DNA of 64,000 bases from Symsagittifera roscoffensis (GCF_963678635.1 NC_087066.1:33857301-33921300), one strand, 5' to 3'; shown: positions 23,973-36,830, numbered from the stretch's first letter. Notes: generated by a model from the letters alone, not told the origin. Numbers and translations are program-made.

Positions 23973-24121
23973 CTTTTGGTTTACTTAATTAATATTAATT
24001 TAACAATACGATGCATACTGACACCAACGTCTGAGTTAGACAAACTTCAAGACAAATTGGCATCACTTGGTAAATAGGCTGAATTCATGTCACCAAAAAA
24101 AAACTAAACTTAAATTTAAAA

Positions 24122-24650
24122 AAAAGACTGCTCGTATCAAGACGAAGCCTTGAATGTTCCGACTGCCTTTTATGGTTTATGGAGCAGCAGTGATAACATT
24201 AAAAAAATTAATGAAATAAAAAAAAATGAAATTTTTTTTCCAAAATTTGCAATTTTTTATGAAAATCATCCCCCCACACGCCATGCAAAGTACAAAAGGA
24301 TAGATTTCGCTCCTTGTAACAAACCAATTATGGCACATAAGCTTCTGTTAACCAATTTGGAACGATTTCTAAGACGGAATAACTCTCCGCTTACGCGTTA
24401 ATAGCGCGAAATATATCGCGCGTTAATTGTCCCAAATTGGCCAAAATGGCAATCTTTAAACCCCCGTAACTTTACGAAAAATGATCACAGGTGAAATTTG
24501 TTTTCAAATTTGAGCTCAGGACAACAATACCTTTCGAATGATGTAAAAAAATTCCGTCAATAATGGCTAGTTAAAAAGTCGAAATTTGTCTGAAAAAAAA
24601 ACCCACCCCGAGCACAAATATTCCGTTACTTTCGTATCGAAAGTCGGAAC
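24122..24650 (-). mobile_element. Helentron-like element, inverted copy
   Basis: The minus strand has the complete structure. The 3' hairpin reads TCAAGGC-TTC-GTCTTGA: a G-C pair has become A-T on both strands of the stem. It is most similar to 31807-32337, sharing TTAACAGAAGCTTATGTGCC. Confidence 0.8.
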
Positions 24651-25134
24651 AATAATTTGATAAAAGTTTAGTCTAATTGGAAGTTTTCAAAATTGTCTCT
24701 GAAACCATTGGCTCAAAAACCGAAGAGCCTATTTCTCTGGCTTTTGTGCCTCACCATGTCGGAGCAGTTACGTAATTTGCCTAAACATGGAACTAAAGAA
24801 TCGCTACAGCTTAAAAATGTCGACGAAAACACTACTCCCCGCCACTCTAGATAAAAATCGAACGTCTCCTTTTTGAGGACTCATAATACATAAAACTTGC
24901 GTAAGCCCTTAAGCAGGGTCGGAACTCTATAGTGTTTTTTTTTGCTCGATAATGTTTGTTTGATCAGTTTCAGATTGATCAACCTAAAACTCAACTTCTC
25001 TGCATTTATCATTGAAACAGAGAATATCAGGCCTAATTCATTTTTAAAAAATTCTTCCTTCAGGTTTAAGACTCCCCATATTATGGCCAATGGTCACGTT
25101 TCGCTCCGGTTTAGAATGAAAATTTTAGACACTA
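24651..25134. other. Non-coding stretch
   Basis: No gene or repeat recognised; small antiparallel ORFs at 24881-25139 look incidental. Confidence 0.4.
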
Positions 25135-25142
25135 CATAAGAG

Positions 25143-25539
25143 CAGGGGCGGAGTTAAGGGGGGGGGGGGTGGGGGTGCGGACGCCTCCCCCCCTCAGGGA
25201 TTCGACCCCATGCCAACCCAAAAGGTCCCCCCTTTGGTATTTTTTGAGAAATCATTTTTTGGCCGACCGACCCTAAAATTTTTCCAAAGGCGCCTTTGGC
25301 GCCAATATATACCAACTTTGAGGGGGAGCGCGCGCCAAAACAACGCTACTTTTTTTGTCAAAATTTTCCAAAAAATGCACAAAAACGGCTTTTTTGACCT
25401 GTTTTTTCAAAAATTTGTCTGCGGCGCAGAAAATTTGGGCAAAACAGGAAAACAGGGTCTTTTTACTACTTTGGGAGAGCTCGGAAATTCAATTTGGTCG
25501 ACCTAAAAAAAAGTCGTCAAAATCCTAGATCCGCCCCTG
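25143..25539. mobile_element. hAT-type MITE, 397 bp
   Basis: The ends are CAGGGGCGGAG and CCGCCCCTG, and an identical 8-bp CATAAGAG flanks the element at 25135-25142 and 25540-25547. An 8-bp target duplication with CAGGGGCGG-type termini is diagnostic of hAT. G-rich and C-rich runs lie just inside the left end. There is no transposase. Confidence 0.9.
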
Positions 25540-25547
25540 CATAAGAG

Positions 25548-27743
25548 TCATGTTAATTTTTTTTTAAAAAACTGTATCATTTATCAATCAAAGAAGTTTA
25601 ACAAATTAAAATCACTTTGGAAAATAAGAAATTTTCGGGAAGTATGATGTTGACTGCAAAATTCAACAAAAAATAAACAAACAATCTTTATTTTTTAAAC
25701 TCGATGTTTATCTCATTTGTTACATGAAGTGTAATAATGAAGTAACTGGCCAAAAAAATGCATTTGTTTTAAAAACAATTAAACAGTGTGCCACCATCCC
25801 GAATAAATCTGCATAGAAGACGAATCACTATATTGAACCATAAACTTTGAAAGAACTACTTGAATTGTGGCCGATCTGCACTGAGCTACAAAAATGCATC
25901 AAATAGAGGTCTATAATTTTTTTTTAATTTTAAAACGACAAAAACGAGAATTACCTCTTTCACCCGAGTAAGTTACAACTACATATACGAAATTTTTAAA
26001 AATACACAAAGAATAAGCTGACTAAAGTGTCACATTCAGATTAATCAGATTGCCTGAAAGAGACACCAAACTTTTTTTATTTTTCCTTTTCGCAGTTTTT
26101 TTTTACATGTAATTCATTGTAAAAACACTAACTTAAAAATCTGTTTGCTTTTTTGAAAACATGTTTGAAAAGTGGAAGGACTACAAATCAAGTATAAAAC
26201 GGTCCAATATTACTGCTGATGAACAATTTTTTTTCGACACAACATTCCGTGACCAAAATAACAAGAGAAAAGCAAGGTAAACTTCTAGATGAGAATTATT
26301 TTAGGTTTGAGACAACTTCGGAAGTATTGAAGTTATATGAAAATTTGATTGATAAATAAGTCGATAAAACACACAAAATGTGCCAATCACTGTTAAGATT
26401 CTCATTTTTCAACTAAAAAAGGAGGACAATTTCATGGCAATATATGAGAAGGCGGCACAAACTTCGAAAACGAACTCGAGCTATATTTTTTTCCCAAAAC
26501 CAAAAAAAGCATACAATTGAAAAAATTTTGCCTCAGGAAAAACTTTCTCTACTTCTACTAAAAAAGAATTCGCACAGGCACGCAATTTAAACCGAAGGAA
26601 AAATCAGAAACATTTTCTGTTAAAAACTTATAATTTATTATTATTATTTTTTATAATGCATAATACAAAACAGAATCAATTTTGAGCAGTCTTTTTGAGG
26701 ATCAAAAACGTTTTGACTTCGAAGAAAATTGTCCGTTTCTGGTGTTTTTTTTTTAAATTTTAATCGATAATTAGCCTCGTATGTTCATCTTTACATCCAT
26801 TATGGTGTTTAATCGATAGACTTTTTCAAGAACTTTGTTGAAGCTACATACGAAAGAACGAGCCAGACATGGGTTACAACCAAGAAAATTCCCACAGTCA
26901 ATTGAACTTTATTTCCAAGATTACAAGTACAGGCAAACCTATACTAGCCTATACAATTATTGTGTTCCGTGTTTCGCCGTACAAGTCAAACCTGAAAATT
27001 TAAAAAATCTGTGAAAATAGCCGAGCACACTAGTCTGAAGTATCAAGAGCTAGTATAGGTTTGGTGGTGTTTGTGGACTTGGAACTAAAATCAACAGGAT
27101 TGGGGAACTTGCATGAGAGCAACACAAATACGGTTCGTTCGTAAGTTTTTAAGAAAGTAGTTTTTTGTTGTAACATTAAGTATTATGAGAATTGCAAAAA
27201 TATGATTCAGCAAACTTGCTGAGGAAATGTGGGCATAAACTTTGATTGTTCCGACTGCCCTACAAAATCGATAAAAAAGTTAGAATTTTTTCATCTTTCT
27301 TCACTTAATCTAGACCAACTTTTTTATCTAGACCAACTTTACAAAAGTTGACTGCGTATGAGTATTGCTCTGGAAATAATCAGATTGCCAAGCAAGTATG
27401 CTTGCCACTAGCTTAAATGCTATTGGAAGCGCTCGATTAATTGTTAATAATTTCAAAGGGAATTAATACAGCGAATTTTCCCGCAATCATAATCGTTTCA
27501 AATGAGGCAAACTAAATGGAAATTTTATTTCGACTCAATTTTTTTTTATGCTTGATGTGGCAGCACAAAATTTAATAGTTTCAACGCGGAATGATAAGAC
27601 GAATTATTCCCCACTTTTAATCATTCCAAACTGAATTGAGGCAAGCCAATTGGTCGTTTGGTCAACTCAAATTTTTTATATTTGATAATGCCAATAGAAA
27701 ATTTTGTAATTCATCAAAACTTTATCAAATAAAAACTATTAGA
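25548..27743. other. AT-rich non-coding stretch
   Basis: No convincing gene. A fragment TTGTTCCGACTGCCCT near 27247 may be a Helentron-like scrap. Confidence 0.4.
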
Positions 27744-27802
27744 GACGAGCTAAGGGGCAGTCGATACATTCATAGCTTCTGTTATACGAATAGTCTTGTT
27801 TG
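27744..27802 (+). mobile_element. Helentron-like 3' end remnant
   Basis: GGGGCAGTCGATACATTCA then ATACGAATAGTCTTGTT preserves the order of the family's 3' end; the body is absent. Confidence 0.5.
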
Positions 27803-27946
27803 ATTATGGTGACTCATTAAAAAGAAGAAATTGCTCGCTTCCTTTCAATTTGGAATGTCTTAAACTGCAGCTAACTTAAAAACTACGAGATAAGGTCGGT
27901 AGTTAGTTATACCAAATTAGTCACACTAGCAATTTTCAAACACTCG

Positions 27947-27950
<4 letters not shown>

Positions 27951-28014
<64 letters not shown>
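27951..28014. repeat. (TA)n dinucleotide tract
   Basis: Uninterrupted TA repeat of 64 bases. Confidence 0.98.
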
Positions 28015-28017
<3 letters not shown>

Positions 28018-31000
28018 AAAACTAAAAATTTTAATTTGAGCTCTAAAATCAGGAATTTTCATATGAATTTGAAAAAACAGAACCTGTCAAGTTTGGCTAA
28101 AAACTTGAAAACAAGAATTTTGGGAAAAAATCAAGTCCAGAAACTAAAAAAGTTAAATGGGTCTGGAGACTTAGAAAAACCACCCAAAAAAACTTATCTC
28201 AGTTTCTTCAAAAGTAAAAAAAACAGCGTCTTTCCTGTTATACCAACTGACATTTTTGATATCCACGTGGATTATTATGCTGGAATCTGACGGGTTTAAA
28301 CTACCTCCAACGAAAAAAACCTGGATTCACAAATAAAACAGAAGTTCAACTTACATATTTTCTAATAATTTTGGGCCATATAACAGAAAAGGCCCAAAAT
28401 ATCGTCTAATTTAGTTAAATGTATAAACAAAAAAACAAAGTGTTGCTTTTAGTTACCATCTGACAAATATCGTTGCCTTCACTTCGAAAATTAAAAACAT
28501 CATGTATGATGTTTTTGTATGATAGCTATGGGGTTTTGAAAATTTAAAACTGTTTGACCTTGACAAACCGAAGGGTGCTAAATTTTTAATAACGCGTAGG
28601 CTGGTTCAAAAGTTTTCCAACTTCTAAATCATGTGAAAGTAAAATTTTTACAGTGTTGATTTAATTTTTCCATTACAAAGTACCATTTTTTAAAAGAATT
28701 TTTTGACGTTTTGTGCCAATTTTTGGAAGTTATAGCTTCCTACAATTTTGTTGGGCTATATAATAAGCTCACTTAGATATCTTTTAGCCAGCAATTAAAT
28801 CATTGGTTTTGACTAATCATTGGCTTATCATTTTTTGGTCTAAAATTAGCTGAATTTGAGAACAGAAAGATATAAATTTCAAGTTTTAATCGTTTTCTCC
28901 TGATAGTTTAAATCAGCACTGCATGTTTCGCGACTGTAGAATAAAAAAATATATCAAAAAATTGTAAAGAGCGTTCATTAAAAGTAAAAAAGCACCAAAC
29001 AAATCTAAGATTACTGAAAGTTGACAATGATCACCATTAAAATAAAAAGACTCATTAAATCCTAATACTTATGAATAAATTTAATCTAATGGAGCAACAA
29101 CTTTATTTCAATTTCATCAAAATTATTTTTGTTAAATACGTAAACTTTTGTTGGTAAGAAAAAGTGGTAAAACACTTTTGCTATGCTGGGGAAATTCCTT
29201 AGCTTAAAAACTCTTCTCGTTTGTTTTTTTTCACTTGAACTTTTTTCTTTCTCATTGTAACCTGTTTTTTTTGGGTCAACGCTGATAATCAACAAGTCTT
29301 TGAATTATAAAAGTGCTATTTATAGCTGGTATCAATAAGATGAAACTGGTTACATCCAAGCTAACATTACTATCCTGAATTCAATTTGAAGTTTTTTTTT
29401 GAAATGTTAGATAGAAAAAAAAGTACTTTTAACAGTTTTTATTGTTAATTAAGGCAAAATTTACAAAGATTACTTACATTTGATAACGATCAGTTTTTTA
29501 AAATGTTTTTCAAATTTTTTATCTTGCGATTTTATAGTATTCAAATGAATAAATGCAGACAACAAACTAGTGGTTAAAACAAATGCCATCACTTATTATT
29601 TAGCCGGTTTCTAACAACGCCGATTTTTGATCAGATCTGTGGGTGGTTTTTTTGCGGTGTCGGTTTTGTTGTTTTTGTTTCTGGTCAAGGTAAAACTCTG
29701 CTGCTTTCAGTGTTCATTTAAATTATGAGAAAACCTAATCCTGGGAAAACGAATGAAAATTTGTTTTTAAAAACGTTTTTCTCAAATTGCGTTTGACTTT
29801 AGGCACAAACACGATGAAGACAAAACTTGCTAAGAACTTCAGCGGTATTAATATTGAGTAATTTACTTTGCAAATTTTGGATGCAAAATTTTTTCCCAAA
29901 AATGACCACTATCAAACCTAATCAAACTATACACCAAAAATTACAACACAATTTACAAAGCCCAACAAACTTCAAGAAAGGAATAAATTCTGAAAAAAAT
30001 TGGCAAAACATTATTTTAAATAATAAAAACTACATTTTTTTGTCTCTCAAACAATAACAAAACATTTGATATAATTGTTTGGAAGTTATACCATTCCTAA
30101 AGTTTGTTGAATTACGTTGATATGATTATGTCAGTGATTGACAAAATAGTTATAGAATATTTTCTAATTGACTGAAAAAGGCCGTAAATGGTTATTTTTG
30201 GGCTAAATTTTGGATTCGAAATCAGTTTTGATTCGTTTTGTCCAGGTAATTGAAATCAGCACTGTGTTTCAAAAACAATGAATAGCTTACCGAACAATCT
30301 ATACTCTTGGCTAATTCGGCATATTTATTATCGATTTAAAGTGGTGAAAAAAGTTTTGTGAGATGGTATTGAAATAAGATTGCTTTAAGTCAATCTGATT
30401 CAAACAAACAAAGTTCCAGTTCAAGTGTCGCAATTTTGATATTTATGCGGAATAAGTGAAAAGATCCAAAAAAAATTGAGGTCAGTAAATAATTGTTCGG
30501 TTTGATGGCTAAAGTGGTAGAGAAAGCGAAAAAATATGAAACGACATCTGTGAAGCCAGCGACATCAATGTTTTGTGTACTGTCAAAAAACGCACCGATG
30601 TGCCAGTTTGGTCAGTTACAAATTTCTGCTATCAGGTTTAAATTATTCAGAGCAAAAATTTAAAAAAAAACACTTAATTTTTGCTCAAATGGTGCTTGAT
30701 TTGCACTTTTCCTTGACGGTTTATGGTTTATACCTGTTCTGTTACTTTTTTGGCCTTTTTTGGCTTTTCGCCAAACACTTTTATAGACATCTATGATAAG
30801 ATAAGAACAGATGCTAATTCTTCATTGCTTAAGCGAGAAAGGAGAGAGCTCGCCTCCACATTATTTATTTAAGATGTAAAGGCTAGAAGAAGTCATTTGT
30901 AATACATGCAAAAATACTGGGTGGCGGATATCGATCCGATTGCACTTTAGGCCGAATTGCAAAATCAGAGATATGAGGCCTGAAACAAAATTAGCAAAAA

Positions 31001-31199
31001 AACGACGAAGACCATGTAAAAAACTTCCTTCTCAAAATGATTCAAGGGAATGAAGTTCACTTGGTTATTTCGTTTTTCGCAAACTGAACAATGCAAAATT
31101 TCAACCAATCAGAATTCAGTATTTTCAAGAGAAAAGGAATAAATATTTGAACATTTAATTAACCGTCTTCTCATGGTTCCAGAGGGTGACAAAATATGG
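28015..31199. other. AT-rich non-coding stretch
   Basis: Short ORFs only (28036, 29827 and 30575 are the longest), each with lysine/asparagine-rich or hydrophobic low-complexity translation. No splice-linked exon series is visible. Confidence 0.4.
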
Positions 31200-31397
31200 T
31201 TAAGAGAGCTTAGGGGCAGTAAAATCTCGGTCAATTTCTCTTAAAACTTTAATGCCACTGCATTTAAAACTTAACCAGCCACATGCGCTGGTTTGAGTTC
31301 GTGTAATGGGTAAATTACAAGGGCAAAGATTATATGGACCCGGGTTGGGATTAATGTCATAGCAGAGTAGTAGTATGACTTCAAGCCCACTTAGCAT
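31200..31397 (-). pseudogene. Relic of non-LTR retrotransposon ORF with 2A-like motif
   Basis: The translation contains LLLCYDINPNPGP, close to the 2A-like motif DxExNPGP that occurs near the N-terminus of many LINE ORFs, followed by CPCNLPITRTQTS and FKCSGI, resembling the PHD-like zinc finger that comes next in CR1/L2-type elements. Several zinc ligands are lost, the glutamate of the motif is asparagine, and the frame ends soon after, with no endonuclease or reverse transcriptase nearby. Confidence 0.6.
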
Positions 31398-31806
31398 CCC
31401 GAAAGGCTTCAGACGCTCCGTGAATAAAAAAACCCATAAACTAACGAATCCTCGCTCAACCCATTGGAAGGTGAGCTTGACGCCATTTTCATCCGGGCGA
31501 GCCAGGAGTCAGATCCACAACGTGAAGTCGGCGTCGTCGGGATCCGAAAATTACCGGTTTATTTCACAAAATTTACATGTTTCTTTTTTGGTTGGGGGAG
31601 TTCACTTGTTCGGTATGAGGGGTGTGAGGAATGTTCACATGTACAAAGGAAAGCTGTGATGAAAACAAAAATTTGTTTCAGATTGCAGGAAATTAACCGC
31701 TTCTGGAATAATATAGGTTCTTCTCATTTTTTTAGGTAAATTAACTTTGATGTTGTTTGATACTTAGAACAAAAGTTTTACAACTTCAATAACTTCTGCT
31801 ATAATT

Positions 31807-32337
31807 GTTCCGACTTTCGATACGAAAGTAACGGAATATTTGTGCTCGGGGTGGGTTTTTTTTTCTTCAGACAAATTTCGACTTTTTAACTAGCCATTAT
31901 TGACGGAATTTTTTTACATCATTCGAAAGGTATTGTTGTCCTGAGCTCAAATTTGAAAACAAATTTCACCTGTGATCATTTTTCGTAAAGTTACGGGGGT
32001 TTAAAGATTGCCATTTTGGCCAATTTGGGACAATTAACGCGCGATATATTTCGCGCTATTAACGCGTAAGCGGAGAGTTAATCCGTCTTAGAAATCGTTC
32101 CAAATTGGTTAACAGAAGCTTATGTGCCATAATTGGTTTGTTACAAGGAGCGAAATCTATCCTTTTGTACTTTGCATGGCGTGTGGGGGGATGATTTTCA
32201 TAAAAAATTGCAAATTTTAGAAATTTTTTTTTGATTTTGTTTTATTGCATTGAATTTTTAAATGTTATTACTGCTCCATAAACCTTGAAAGGCAGTCGGA
32301 ACATTCAGGGCTTCGCCCTGATACGAGCAGTCTTGTT
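31807..32337 (+). mobile_element. Helentron-like element, first of head-to-tail tandem
   Basis: Complete copy whose CAGTCTTGTT end is followed directly by the GTTCCGACT tip of the next copy with no base between. Confidence 0.85.
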
Positions 32338-32879
32338 GTTCCGACTTTCGATACGAAAGTAACGGAATATTTGTGCTCGGGGTGGGTTTTTTTTTTCTTC
32401 AGTTAAATTTCGACTTTTTAACTAGCCACTTTTGACGGAATTTTTTTATATCATTCGAAAGCTATTGTTGTCCTGAGCTCAAATTTGAAAAGATATTTAA
32501 CCTGTGATTTTTTTTCGTAAAGTTATGGGGGTTTAAAGGTTGCCATTTTGGCCAATTTGGGACAATTAACGCGCGATATATTTCGCGCTATTAAAGCGTA
32601 AGCGGAGATTTAATCCGTCTTAGAAATCGTTCCAAATTGGTTGAACGAAGCTTATTTGCCATAATTGAGTTGTTACAAGGAGCGAAATCTATTGTTTTGT
32701 ACTTTATATGGCGTGTGGGGGGATGATTTTAATCAAAAAAATTTCAAATTTTAGAAAAAAAATTTCATTTTATTTTATTTCATTTATTTTTTAATGTTTT
32801 TTTTTGTTATTACTGCTCCATAAATGTTAAAAGGCAGTCGGAACTTTCAGGGCTTCGCCCTGATACGAGCAGTCTTGTT
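32338..32879 (+). mobile_element. Helentron-like element, second of head-to-tail tandem
   Basis: Complete copy with both hairpins; differs from its neighbour in the middle, so the tandem is not a simple recent duplication of one unit. Confidence 0.85.
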
Positions 32880-33375
32880 GCTATTTAGGAGAGTATTTTG
32901 TTTAATTTGATTGATATTAGAAGCGTTTTGGAGGTTTTCTTGCTTTCTCCTTCAACCAGTTTCAGTTTTGAGCCCTCTTACATCTTTGTTTTTTGAAACA
33001 ATTTTGGCAGTCTTGCACTTCGGCACTGGAACTAAATCGTTCATCCTTATTTTTCTAATACGTATAGATAGAAGCTAAAATTAAAATATTGCTGCTTCAT
33101 CACATTAGGCAATTCAACCAAGTTCAGATTCTGAGATGATTCTAGCTCGCTTGTTTTCTAAATAAAGAGCTCTATAAAAAGTATTAAAAGAAAGGAAGTA
33201 CCTAATTAATTCCCCCTTTTGCAAGAGAAAAATGAAGGGATGTTGGAGATTCATTACTAGGTACAAAATTATGATGAGCTTAACCGTTGAGTATATTCCT
33301 TATAGGGGTCATAATTCGTTACTAGAGACCACAAACGGATTTCTTAATGAGATCTAGAAAATAAAATGAGGATTT
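32880..33375. other. Non-coding stretch
   Basis: Nothing recognised. Confidence 0.4.
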
Positions 33376-33766
33376 TGAAACTAGTTTAAAACTACTATTT
33401 ATAACCAATTATAATCATGATAAAACTATCTCTATAAAATATTTCTTACTAACCAATCATGCTCCATAAGTAACACTGACAGTTATTTGTAGTGCTGAGA
33501 CTCCTCGTAGTTTCAGCACCAGAGCAATTTGAATATAATTTAGAATACAGTTGTTCTCCTTTGGAACAAGTTCCAAATATTTAACCCGCAGATACTAGTA
33601 TACGCCAGATTTATTGAGACTAGGAGATATAAGAGTAAGGTTAAGCTCGGCATTAGAGTAAGAAGTTGCACGAATCTATCCGGCCAAAAATTAGATAGCG
33701 TGACGAACAGACGGTGAACCAAATCTGAAATTACTCTATGAGTGAGCCACTTCGGACTTAAACTCA
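33376..33766 (+). repeat. Old solo LTR of a Tor-like element
   Basis: The 391 bp start TGAAACTAGTTTAAAAC and end TTAAACTCA, alignable along their length to the 410-bp LTRs at 36414 and 54924, with shared blocks GTTGCACGAATCTATCCGGCC and GATAGCGTGACGA. Flanks ATTT and ATTG could be a worn 4-bp target duplication. No primer site follows. The GTGCTGA/TCAGCAC hairpin is kept at 33492-33519. The ORF on the other strand is incidental. Confidence 0.75.
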
Positions 33767-36409
33767 ATTGGGTTTCATCTAATTCAGGTAAACAATATGG
33801 TTCTAAAGCTTTGAAACAGTTGAATTTTCGATGCACTCCACGATTTTTCAGACGACCTGATTTCTTAGAAGAATAAGCGCTAAGATTTTAAAATGGTCAA
33901 TTTGAAATTTCAGATGAAGAGCTTGCATAGTCTTTCAGTTCAATCAAAATGCAACTTTGCAAAAGGTGGATGGTGTTCGAAAATTATACGATCGCGTAGA
34001 ATATTAGTGAATTAAACATGATCGCTAACATTTGTCAACAAAAAATAGCAATAACCAAAAAATGTAGAAAAAAACATAAAAATAAACTTTAATTGTTTTC
34101 TAACTTTTGCGCATTAATTTTAAACTATTTTTTTGCCAAATAACTGCTAAATAAAAAAAATTGAGTAAAATCAGTTTTTTTTATCCTGAATTTTTTTTAA
34201 AGTAAGTTTCATATAAAGAGCGTTACTCGATCGCGTTACTCGACCGCGTTACTCGCTCGAAATTAACTAAAACACACAAATCAAAGCGAATACAAAACTC
34301 AACGATCAAAACAATAAATTGTATGGGCTATTTTGACAATTTCTGACAAAATTAGTGGAATATTGCTTACGCAGACTCTCAAAATAGCTGCGAGTTTAAT
34401 TCTGCAAAAATCTGTACTAACTTGCTTTTCCACTTGGTGTCGGCGTGAATTTGTTTTAAGACGGGAAATTTCCAATAAAAACTTCTGCTCTTTTCATAAT
34501 TTGAACTTTACACAAGCTGATTAGAAAGCTCTGCAAAAAAAATCCATTCAAACGTCTATCGTGCAAATCTGAGGTGGTAAGAACAAAACAGTTGCAAAAA
34601 ATAATGAAGATTAAAAGCCCTGGAGTGAAAGCACATCACAACTCTGTTTGACCAGATAGATCTCAAAACTGTTCAATTTTTTGTTCAAAATTGTTCAAGC
34701 CCGATTAATGGAAAACAATACCTTACTTGTCAATGGAGAACACGGGTGCTCAATCTACTGTCTTGACAAAAAAATTAGTGTGCTCAATTACTAAGTTGAC
34801 TGTCTTGGTTCTAGTACCGACAAATTTTGCAGTTATATGACGCCTTACAAAAACTGCATGGAATACCAGTTCATTTTGTCATGATTTTGTTGAGAGTTTG
34901 TCAGACCCATGCCTCTTGGAGCAGAGAAAGCGAACAAGGGAATTGATTCAAGGAGACAAGTTTCCACCTCCGCTATTTGTTCAATGTCTAAACGGGATCG
35001 AGATTAGATGTAATATTTTATAAAGTCAACCCAATGATTGGTTGTTCCGAACTCGCAAAATCCAGGAAACTTTTAAAAGCACTATGTAAATGTTGCACAT
35101 TGTACGAGGGAAACTTTTTTGGCATCAGCCTCTTTGCAGTCATTTTTTTGCAGTTCTTCTCAAATGGCTCTTTTATCTGGCTAATTACAGTCTTAAAATT
35201 TTTCTACAGTAGGAGCTAAGTAAAGCTAATTTGTGTCCACCTCCATTTCTTCCTGTTTTTTATAACACTGAAAAATAACTTTTAAAATAAATAAAAAAAC
35301 TTCTTCTTTCTGAGTGTTGCATACTGCAATATGTGAAGACCAACATTGATGATTTCTATCAGCTCAATTGTGGCAATTCAATATTTCAGCAATTTAACGT
35401 AGGTAAAAAAATTCTCAAATGTATTCATTCTTTTGAATGATGATCCAGTGATGCTTTGTGTGTTTTTCATCATTCAGTATTTGTGGTTATGTGTCTGGAT
35501 CTATCCATAATCTGGTATTCGTAAACGAAGTTGCCGTTAAATTTCATTGTTTCCACTACATTTCCGTTTAAAGATTTTCGACGTTTACTCTTTAGCTCAA
35601 AATCAATGAAAAAAATTTAAAAGGGATTTGAGAAACATGATAGATTTTATTGCACGGCAAGCCAAGTCTGATATAAACATTGACGACAGAAATTATAACT
35701 AATATTTGAAGCAAAAAAAACGCCTTCTTTGAGGTGTTTCAGCCTTTTAATCACAAATGAATAAGCCTATATTAGTCTCCGATATCATTTTTTCCAACTT
35801 CTGTTTTTTCGAAAAAATATAAAATTTTCAATTTCCATTCATCTGGAATAACTAAGTAACCTTGAACGTGAACGTGACCAAAAAGATCTCCAATTTCGAC
35901 TTTCCAAAGCAAAACCTGTAGAAGGGGAATTTTTGTAACGAATTTCATCAAATTTCATCAAAGCACATATCCACATTTTGTTTTGTTTTGTTTTGTTTTT
36001 TTCTTATTATTATCTTCTCTTAACAAACATTGCGTTATTGTATTCTCGCTTAATATCTTGATTCTTCATGGACGATCTAGATTATGACAGGAACAAAACT
36101 GATAATAAAATTCTATAGCTTCAAATAAGATAATCTTAAAAATTGACCAAATTGCAGCAGTCGAGTTTCTGCTAATTTCCTGGTTGAAAAAGCTCTCAGT
36201 TTCGCATTCTGGTATTGATTTCTGATTGGGTCCTTTTGGCTTATCGTGACACTTTGAGATGGGGTAAAGCTGTTTTCTATTCTTGATCTGGTTTCATTGA
36301 TCGATATACGAACAAATGCTTCTCGAGTGAATCCAAGAGTGAATCCAAGAGTGAATCCTAGAGTCATTTTCTCCGTAGAATTTGACACAATTTTTGTCAA
36401 TTTCACGGT
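33767..36409. other. Non-coding stretch with small tandem repeats
   Basis: No gene recognised. 34220-34258 is three 13-bp units GCGTTACTCGAYC; 35975-35998 is (TTTTG)n; 36325-36363 is three 12-bp units GAGTGAATCCAA. The ORF through the last has no recognised relatives. Confidence 0.45.
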
Positions 36410-36413
36410 ATGG
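36410..36413. repeat. Target site duplication ATGG (left)
   Basis: ATGG directly precedes the LTR and is repeated at 55334-55337. Confidence 0.85.
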
Positions 36414-36823
36414 TGAGTTAGAACCGATGTGGTTAACTCATAGAGTAATTTCGGATAGGGTACACCGTCTGCTCGTCACGCTATCTTATTTTCGGCCGGA
36501 TAGATTCGTGCAACTTCTTAGTCTAATACCGATCCTAATCTTACTCTTATACTATCTAGTCTCAGGTTGTTTAACTAGTCTCTGCTAGGCTCAATAGATC
36601 TAGGGTATACTGGTTTATTGCGGCTGCTGAAGTGCTCGGGAGAGTCCAACTAATTTCTAAGTTAAATTCAAATCTCTCTGGTGCTGAAATTACAAGTAAC
36701 TTCAGCACTTACAAATAAGTGGGTTGTTAGTTAGATGGATCATGATTGGTTAATATTAAATACTTTACATTGGTAAAACATTTAATTTATCCAATCATAA
36801 AATGTAGTTTAGATCAGGTTCCA
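36414..36823 (-). repeat. 3' LTR of intact element
   Basis: Minus strand TGGAACCTGATC...CTAACTCA. It contains two CCAAT motifs, the GTGCTGAAGT/ATTTCAGCAC hairpin (36681-36708) and an AATAAA signal (minus strand, 36614-36619). It matches 54924-55333 with no difference seen. Confidence 0.95.
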
Positions 36824-36830
36824 CCCATCC
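36824..36830 (-). promoter_or_regulatory. Polypurine tract next to 3' LTR
   Basis: GGATGGG abuts the LTR on the minus strand, where plus-strand DNA priming occurs in LTR elements. The same sequence precedes the LTR at 58765. Confidence 0.55.

Noticed and set aside
33540-33836. 98-aa ORF antisense to the solo LTR, similar to ORFs at 36382 and 54871
   Set aside because: The similarity is due to LTR homology; it is antisense to the element and not confined to a conserved frame.
36113-36406. 97-aa ORF ending at the retroelement insertion site, as a possible disrupted host gene
   Set aside because: It starts with GTG, contains a 12-bp tandem repeat, and the sequence beyond the element at 55334 does not extend a recognisable coding frame.
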